Shown here piece by piece: positions 59,139-64,000 of a stretch of 64,000 nt of DNA (position 1 is the first letter of the stretch; each line of letters begins with the position of its first letter). Below the pieces are notes generated by a model that saw only the letters and a list, made by a program, of their open reading frames with translations, did not search any database and was not told the origin of the DNA. The translations under genes were made by a program, and so were the position numbers. This DNA is from Deinandra increscens subsp. villosa (lineage: Eukaryota > Streptophyta > Magnoliopsida > Asterales > Asteraceae), in the NCBI GenBank assembly GCA_039602395.1, contig JBCNJP010000017.1, positions 19,771,279 through 19,835,278 of the forward strand, read 5' to 3'.

Positions 59139-60052
59139 TTACGAGACATCCGGCGGTGTGTACAACATGGCATACATGACATGTCTAATAGCAGAGGCAA
59201 ATGGGATCAATGCCATTTGGCTTATCTCTTTCTCCGTTTTAGGAGCTTGAAATTTGTCTAAGATTGTTCCCTTAGTCATGGGAACAGCTCCTTTCTTGGA
59301 GTTACTCATGTTGAACCGTGGTATGATCTTATCAATGTATGTGCTTTGACTGAGACCTAAAAGGCGCTTAGATCGATCTCTGTGAATTTTAATTCCCAGA
59401 ATGTAAACGGCTTCTCCAAGATCTTTCATAGCGAAACAAAATGAAAGCCATTTCTTAACCTCGTTAAGCATGGGTATGTTATTTCCTATGATCAGTATAT
59501 CATCTACGTACAGGACGTGAAACAATATACTGCTCCCACTCATTTTTCTGTAAACACAAGGCTCATCTTTATTACGATCGAAGCCAAATTCTTTGACTTT
59601 CTGATCAAAATGAAGACTCCAGCTTCGAGATGCTTGCTTAAGTCCATAAATGGACTTGCTTAGTTTGCAAACCTTGTTTGGATTCTCTGGATCGACAAAA
59701 CCATCAGGCTGAACCATGTAGACATCCTCTTCGAGTTGTCCATTTGCCATATCTCATAGTCATAGTATGCGGCTATGGCAAGGAGGATCCTGATTGATTT
59801 GATCATGACAATGGGCGAGAAAGTTTCGTCGTAATCAATCCCTTGGGTTTGAGTGAAACCTTTCGCTACAAGATGTGCCTTGTAGGTTTGGACATTTCCA
59901 TGCATGTCAGTTTTTCTTGTAAAGATCCACTTGCTCCCTACTGCCCGTGCACCGAGGGGTAGCTCAATAAAGTCCCAGACATGATTGTCACGCATGGATT
60001 GCATCTCAGCGTTCATGGCTTCAAGCCATTTATCAGATTCCGGATCTGACAT
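59139..60052 (-). pseudogene. Copia reverse transcriptase, frameshifted
   Basis: Two overlapping frames. 60,052-59,660 has WLEAMNAEMQSMRDNHVWDF, KWIFTRKTDMHGNVQTYKAH and GIDYDETFSPIVM. 59,750-59,139 has EDVYMVQPDGFVDP, YGLKQASRSWSLHFD and the catalytic YVDDILIIGN. The frameshift lies near 59,740, where the DVKTAFLNG-type motif should be. Catalytic YVDD is intact, but no continuous polyprotein exists. Confidence 0.82.
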
Positions 60053-60059
60053 AGCAGCT

Positions 60060-60988
60060 TTTTAGTTAGTAGGCTCATCGTTAGATTCGGCTACTAACAT
60101 GACTTCAAAGGCCTCATGATAGACAAGGTATCATTCCAACTCTTTGCGCGTCATATCGCTTCTACGAACGCTTGTGCTTGTGCTTGGGTCTGATGGTGCA
60201 ACAACAGTGTGTCATTCAGACGCATCGACTGTTTCAGGGTTTGGTGTATCTCGAATTTCTTCGAGATCCACTGGATCACTATTGGTTCTTTGAGTAAGAA
60301 ATTCTTTCTCAAGGAACTTACCCTTCCTTTTGATGGAAATAGTATTTGCATCAGGATGGTAAAAGTAATAGCCGATATTACCATAGTATCCATTGAAAAT
60401 TACCTTTTCGCCTCGGGGCTTGAGCTTGTTGTTAAATTCACTGGTGACATAAGCTTCGCACCCCCACACCCTGGGTTAAGAAATTTTAGGAGAGGATCCA
60501 TGCCATATCTCATATGGGGTCTTGTATACTTTCTTAGTCGGTGCCAGATTTATTAGGCGAACGTCGGTCAAGATGGCATACCCCTAAAAGGAGTGTGGCA
60601 AGGTGGTCCTGCACATCATCGATTGAACCATGTTTAGCAGAGTTCAATTCCTCCTTTCACTCACGCCATTTAACTGGGGTGTACCTGGAGGAGTAGGTTG
60701 TGAAATGATTCCACATTCCTTTAGATGATTGAGCAAATCAGTTTTTAGGTATTCACCACCTCTATCAGATCGAAGCATTTTAATAGTTCGATTCGGCTGA
60801 TTTTGTACTTCGTTTTGAAACTCCTTGAACTTATCAAAGGTTTCATGCTTTGTTTCATCAGATAGACGTAAGCATATCTGCTGTAGTCATCGATGAAAGT
60901 CACAAACTACCGTTCACGATTCCTCGTCTCGGTTCGAAAGGGTCCACACACGTTGGTATGAATAATGCCTAACAATCCTTGGGCCCGT
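60060..60988 (-). pseudogene. Copia integrase core, broken
   Basis: Fragments of the DDE integrase: GIIHTNVCGPFRTETRN, FVTFIDDYSRYAYVYLM (first catalytic Asp region), MLRSDRGGEYLKT (second Asp), QPTPPGTPQLNGVSERRN (Glu) and WGCEAYVTSEFNNKLKPRG. Stops near 60,907 and 60,643, a frameshift near 60,860 and a stop near 60,478. Sits between gag-protease and RT as in copia. Confidence 0.78.
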
Positions 60989-62278
60989 TCACCTGTATGG
61001 GTAGAAGGGTGACTTGGTTAGCTTACCGGATAAACACGACTCACACTGATCGAAGGAATCTGCAACTTGGGACTCGAGAATCCCAGGAGTCTGAAGCTTC
61101 TTAATGCAAACCTTGCTTATGTGACCAAGTCTATGGTGCCACAATGAGGACTCGTTACTCTCAGCTTTGCTTCTTTTAGAAACACTATAGAGCTGATCGT
61201 TTGTTTGAACATTTATCTCATATATACCATATCGAGGTTTAGCCTCGAAATAAAAGACATTATTACGGTAGGCAGAAATCGAATTTCCATTAAATCTATA
61301 CCGAAAACCTGGTTCAAACAATGAAGAGACAGAAATAATGTTCCTGGATAAACCAAGTGCATACAAACAGTTAACTAGAGTAACTACAAGGCTAGAAGAG
61401 CATGAAAAGGAATATGTGCCGGTAGCAAGTACTGGGACCTTTTTCCCATCACCAACGATGAGGTCCATGCAGCCTTGTTCTGTCTTCTTCCACTTCTCAG
61501 GTTCCTTCAAAACATTAACGATGTTGTGACCACATCCAGTATCAAATACCCATGAATTGGAGGAAACAGTGAAAAATTCAATAACGTGTATTGACATACC
61601 TGATGAGCAACCCTTATTAGGGTTTTTGGTCATCTTCAGCTTCCCAAGATAAACAGGACAGTTACGACGCCAGTGTCCTGTTTTGTTGCACTCATTGCAC
61701 AGGCGTTCCTCGGGAGGCGGCGCCTGTGGTTTCTTGCCTTTGCCAATCTTGACCTTCTTGGTGATCTTTGTATTAATGACTCTGAGCATGTCCGGCGTGG
61801 TCCTGATCTTCACGTTGGGAATCAATGGAATAACCTCCTCGGTCGTCTGAGCCGAACAGTTAATCGCAAGAATACGATAACGTTCTGGCAAAGATCTGGG
61901 TACTACATCAAGAGCCATCCCTTCCGGGATGGAGTAGCCAAGGTCGATCAGCCTGTCACGATATGCTTTTATCTGCATGACATGATCGTATGTCGAGGAC
62001 TCGTTCGGCATGATGCAGTTGACAAATTGCACAAGTGCCTCAACTCGCTCAGTCCTCAGACTTAGCTCAAACAAATCCTTGAGCTTAAGCATGATGTCGT
62101 AAGCAGACATCCCCATGAAATTGTACCGATAATCATGATCCATACTAGACAGCATTAGGTCAGTGACGTCCTTATCATCGTCAGTGTGCTTTTGGAGCTC
62201 TGTCCGCGAGTTCTCATTTAGCAAGTAAGATAGAGTTTCCCGAAGAGCCTTAAAAGGTTCCTCAGGGTAGTCTGCCAT
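60989..62278 (-). pseudogene. Copia gag-protease-preintegrase frame
   Basis: 429 codons open from ATG at 62,278, but the true gag start is upstream (related residues continue out of frame to about 62,350), so the N-terminus is frameshifted. Gag part residues 1-180, zinc knuckle CNECNKTGHWRRNC about residues 190-206, aspartic protease active site SWVFDTGCGHN about residue 245 and pre-integrase HHCC domain (LWHHRLGH...CESC) at the C-terminus. Best preserved part of the element. Confidence 0.82.
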
Positions 62279-62609
62279 GCTAGAAAGCCAATCTCAGTGA
62301 AGTGGTCGAGTGTTACCATTGAACTTAATGGAGGTGAGTTTTCAATAGCCTTCTGAAATAAGCAAAGTAGATTTAAATTAGTATCTTCGATGTTTTATTT
62401 TTCTTTAAGATATGTTGGTAAGTTTATTTTTAAGGAAATGAGAATTCGTTTAGGCGACATTACTTGAGACCGCCAAATGAGCCTCTAGAACAAGGCCGTG
62501 TAAACAAACTGACAACGGTTGTCAATTGTGAGACTCAAGTCACAACTCTCGGTATGAGGCCGCTATATACATACAGGTGTATTTTGCGATACGTTAGCCT
62601 CATCCGTGC

Positions 62610-62800
62610 CCACTTTAGAATTACACACCCGTAGCGCGGTGTTGAAATACTCCAACACTATGAACATATACGTCTAAAGCGATAGTAATCCTTAATGGTC
62701 GATCCGATAGACACGGTGTTGAAATACTCCAATGCCTACGCCTCAGAAGGTACCCTTGGCACCAAGTGCACTGTTGAGATACTCCAACACTGATACTCCG
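62610..62800 (-). ncRNA. Three related hairpins in copia leader
   Basis: GGTGTTGAAATACTCCAACAC at about 62,637, GGTGTTGAAATACTCCAATGC at about 62,713 and CTGTTGAGATACTCCAACAC at about 62,770. Each can fold as GTGTTG/CAACAC with an eight-base loop (GAGTATTT on the RNA strand). They lie in the untranslated leader between PBS and gag, where packaging and dimerisation signals of LTR elements are located. The role is inferred. Confidence 0.45.
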
Positions 62801-63516
62801 GTGATTACGTTCCAAGTTCGACTTGAGATTGGATGGCACGAACTATTTGTTTTAATAATTACCAGATAGGGTTATTAATTGCTTTTAATATTTAGTTATT
62901 ATTAGACACGAACGATAAACCCTATCACCACTCGGGACTCATAATTTAATTTATCTTAATAAAATTACTAAGTACTCGCGAATGGCATAATGTGTGTTAA
63001 ACGGCATAAGGTCTTGATCTCGCTCGAGCCATACAAGCGAGAAAAGGAACTTATTTAAATAAAATTAAATAAAGCAAATGGTGAACAACCAAGCACGAAA
63101 CTCAATGCGTTCTTGGATCCAGTTCAACTCCCACTTGCTTCGACATCCCTCCGGCGTGTGTCCAGTCTTCGAGTCTTGGTTTTACAAAATTAACAATTAC
63201 TAAAAAAAAGTAGTAACCTAGCTCTAAATTTTGTACAACTTTGAAACCCTAAAACTGGGTCCAACAAACCAAAAATTCAAAAAACATAAATGGGCCAAAA
63301 CATTTTGGGCCAACCAAAGAAGAAAAACAAACACGCCATATCACATACAATTATGCAATTTTAAACAAGGGGTCGGCCGTAACACACAATAATGAATATT
63401 TAATAGAATCAAAATTTAACAAGTAAGATTAATTCTAATTTGCAATTTGGATATAAGACGAAATTGCGAACTAACGGTTACGAAAAGACCGGTTCAGGTT
63501 TGCGTGCGGTGATAAA

Positions 63517-63530
63517 GGCTCTGATACCAC
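63517..63530 (-). promoter_or_regulatory. Primer-binding site (initiator Met tRNA)
   Basis: Minus strand TGGTATCAGAGCC follows the LTR end CCCAACA after GT/G. It is complementary to the 3' end of initiator methionine tRNA, the usual copia primer. Confidence 0.88.
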
Positions 63531-64000
63531 TGTTGGGATTTACATTGGATATCCGGGTTACCGATTTTAATCTTAATCCTATTGAAAATCGATTTAATAT
63601 AAATTAATGCAGATTAATTTAGCAGCGGAAACGATTTAAATAAACACGCGAATATTACTCTAACAGGATCAATCACCGTACACGACAAACACAGATAAAA
63701 TATTAATTTAAAATCAATAAAATAAATATCTAAGCAAATTAGATATACCTTGGCGGGATTCGAGCAACCGCTCGAGAAACCCAAATTTAATGGACTCTCG
63801 CTAGTACGAACTGAGACGTCCGACTCGAACCGGCGAGTCAGGTCGTCAACTGTGGCGACAATGGTGGCGGCGGTGGCGGCAATGGTGGCGGCGATGGTAG
63901 GGTTACCACGGGTGGTGGTGACAAAACCTGGTCCAACGGGATCGCAACAGGAACGGTCCCCACAACGATCTCGTCACCGGTAAACGGCGGTGACACGGTG
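63531..64000 (-). repeat. 5' LTR of copia element, partial
   Basis: Starts (plus orientation) TGTTGGGATTTACATTGG and runs off the window. It matches 56,784 onward with substitutions. From about 63,835 the text is a GGTGGCGGC repeat unlike the corresponding part of the 3' LTR. Confidence 0.85.

Larger units (their letters stand above)
56784..64000 (-). mobile_element. Ty1/copia retrotransposon, minus strand, runs off window
   Basis: Order on the minus strand: 5' LTR (from beyond 64,000 to 63,531), PBS, leader, gag, protease, integrase, RT, RNase H, PPT, 3' LTR (57,704-56,784). Integrase before RT is the copia order. Inserted into the plus-strand gag element. Many frameshifts and stops in pol, and LTRs differ, so it is an old, inactive copy. 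The left flank before TGTTGGG is AAATA (56,779-56,783). The matching duplication lies outside the window. Confidence 0.85.

Overview
The window is plant nuclear DNA, probably from a eudicot. It is AT-rich and built almost entirely of transposable elements of plant families: Helitron, CACTA, Mutator-like (MULE), hAT, LINE, and Ty1/copia and probable Ty3/gypsy LTR elements. Introns are AT-rich and several ancient lesions are visible. I saw no confident single-copy host gene in 64 kb. The element mix recalls Asteraceae, but that is an impression and not a demonstration.

Left part (1-33.2 kb): a Helitron-like block (L) is followed by a block (A) holding a 5'-truncated LINE, a 1.4 kb CACTA derivative, and a copia LTR with primer-binding site. 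Next comes the left half of a MULE (G). These blocks are tandemly rearranged in the order L1 (to 10.24 kb), A1, G1 (truncated at 20,194), A2 (20.18-23.66 kb), L2 (23.66-29.2 kb), A3 (to 33.2 kb), a nested 2.4 kb TIR element, G2. The two novel joints carry 11 bp and 3 bp of microhomology. The blocks have different divergences (A1 and A3 nearly identical; A2 and G1/G2 more diverged), so the rearrangement was probably stepwise.

Middle (35.7-47.0 kb): G2 is a full-length MULE with about 50 bp inverted ends set in a TA microsatellite. On the + strand it carries a multi-exon gene for a Ulp1-type (peptidase C48) cysteine protease. Convergent on the - strand it carries a FAR1-type MULE transposase with a FAR1 domain, DDE triad residues and a SWIM zinc finger. 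This is the architecture of Kaonashi-like (ULP-capturing) MULEs. Both genes are broken by stops and frameshifts. Its introns and intergenic DNA are studded with an imperfect palindrome (TTACACATGTGTAA / TGCACATGTGTAAT) that I do not see in the exons. The neighbouring nested element has its own palindrome array (TTACATATGTAAC). This resembles the motif arrays read by the VANC anti-silencing proteins of Arabidopsis VANDAL MULEs and is the most interesting signal in the window.

Right part (47-64 kb): LTR-retrotransposon nesting. A minus-strand LTR-like promoter region (47.05-48.47 kb) is followed by a probable 4.3 kb solo LTR (48,478-52,768) that holds an 829 bp hAT element with a tRNA-like insert. 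Then comes a decayed copia-type gag on + (53.2-56.8 kb), interrupted by a solo LTR (56,123-56,469, TSD CTGCT). A minus-strand Ty1/copia element (56,784 to beyond the window end) follows, with 3' LTR, PPT, RNase H, RT, integrase, gag-protease, leader, PBS and partial 5' LTR.

Exon edges, repeat limits and divergence statements come from reading by eye and are approximate. No database search was possible.
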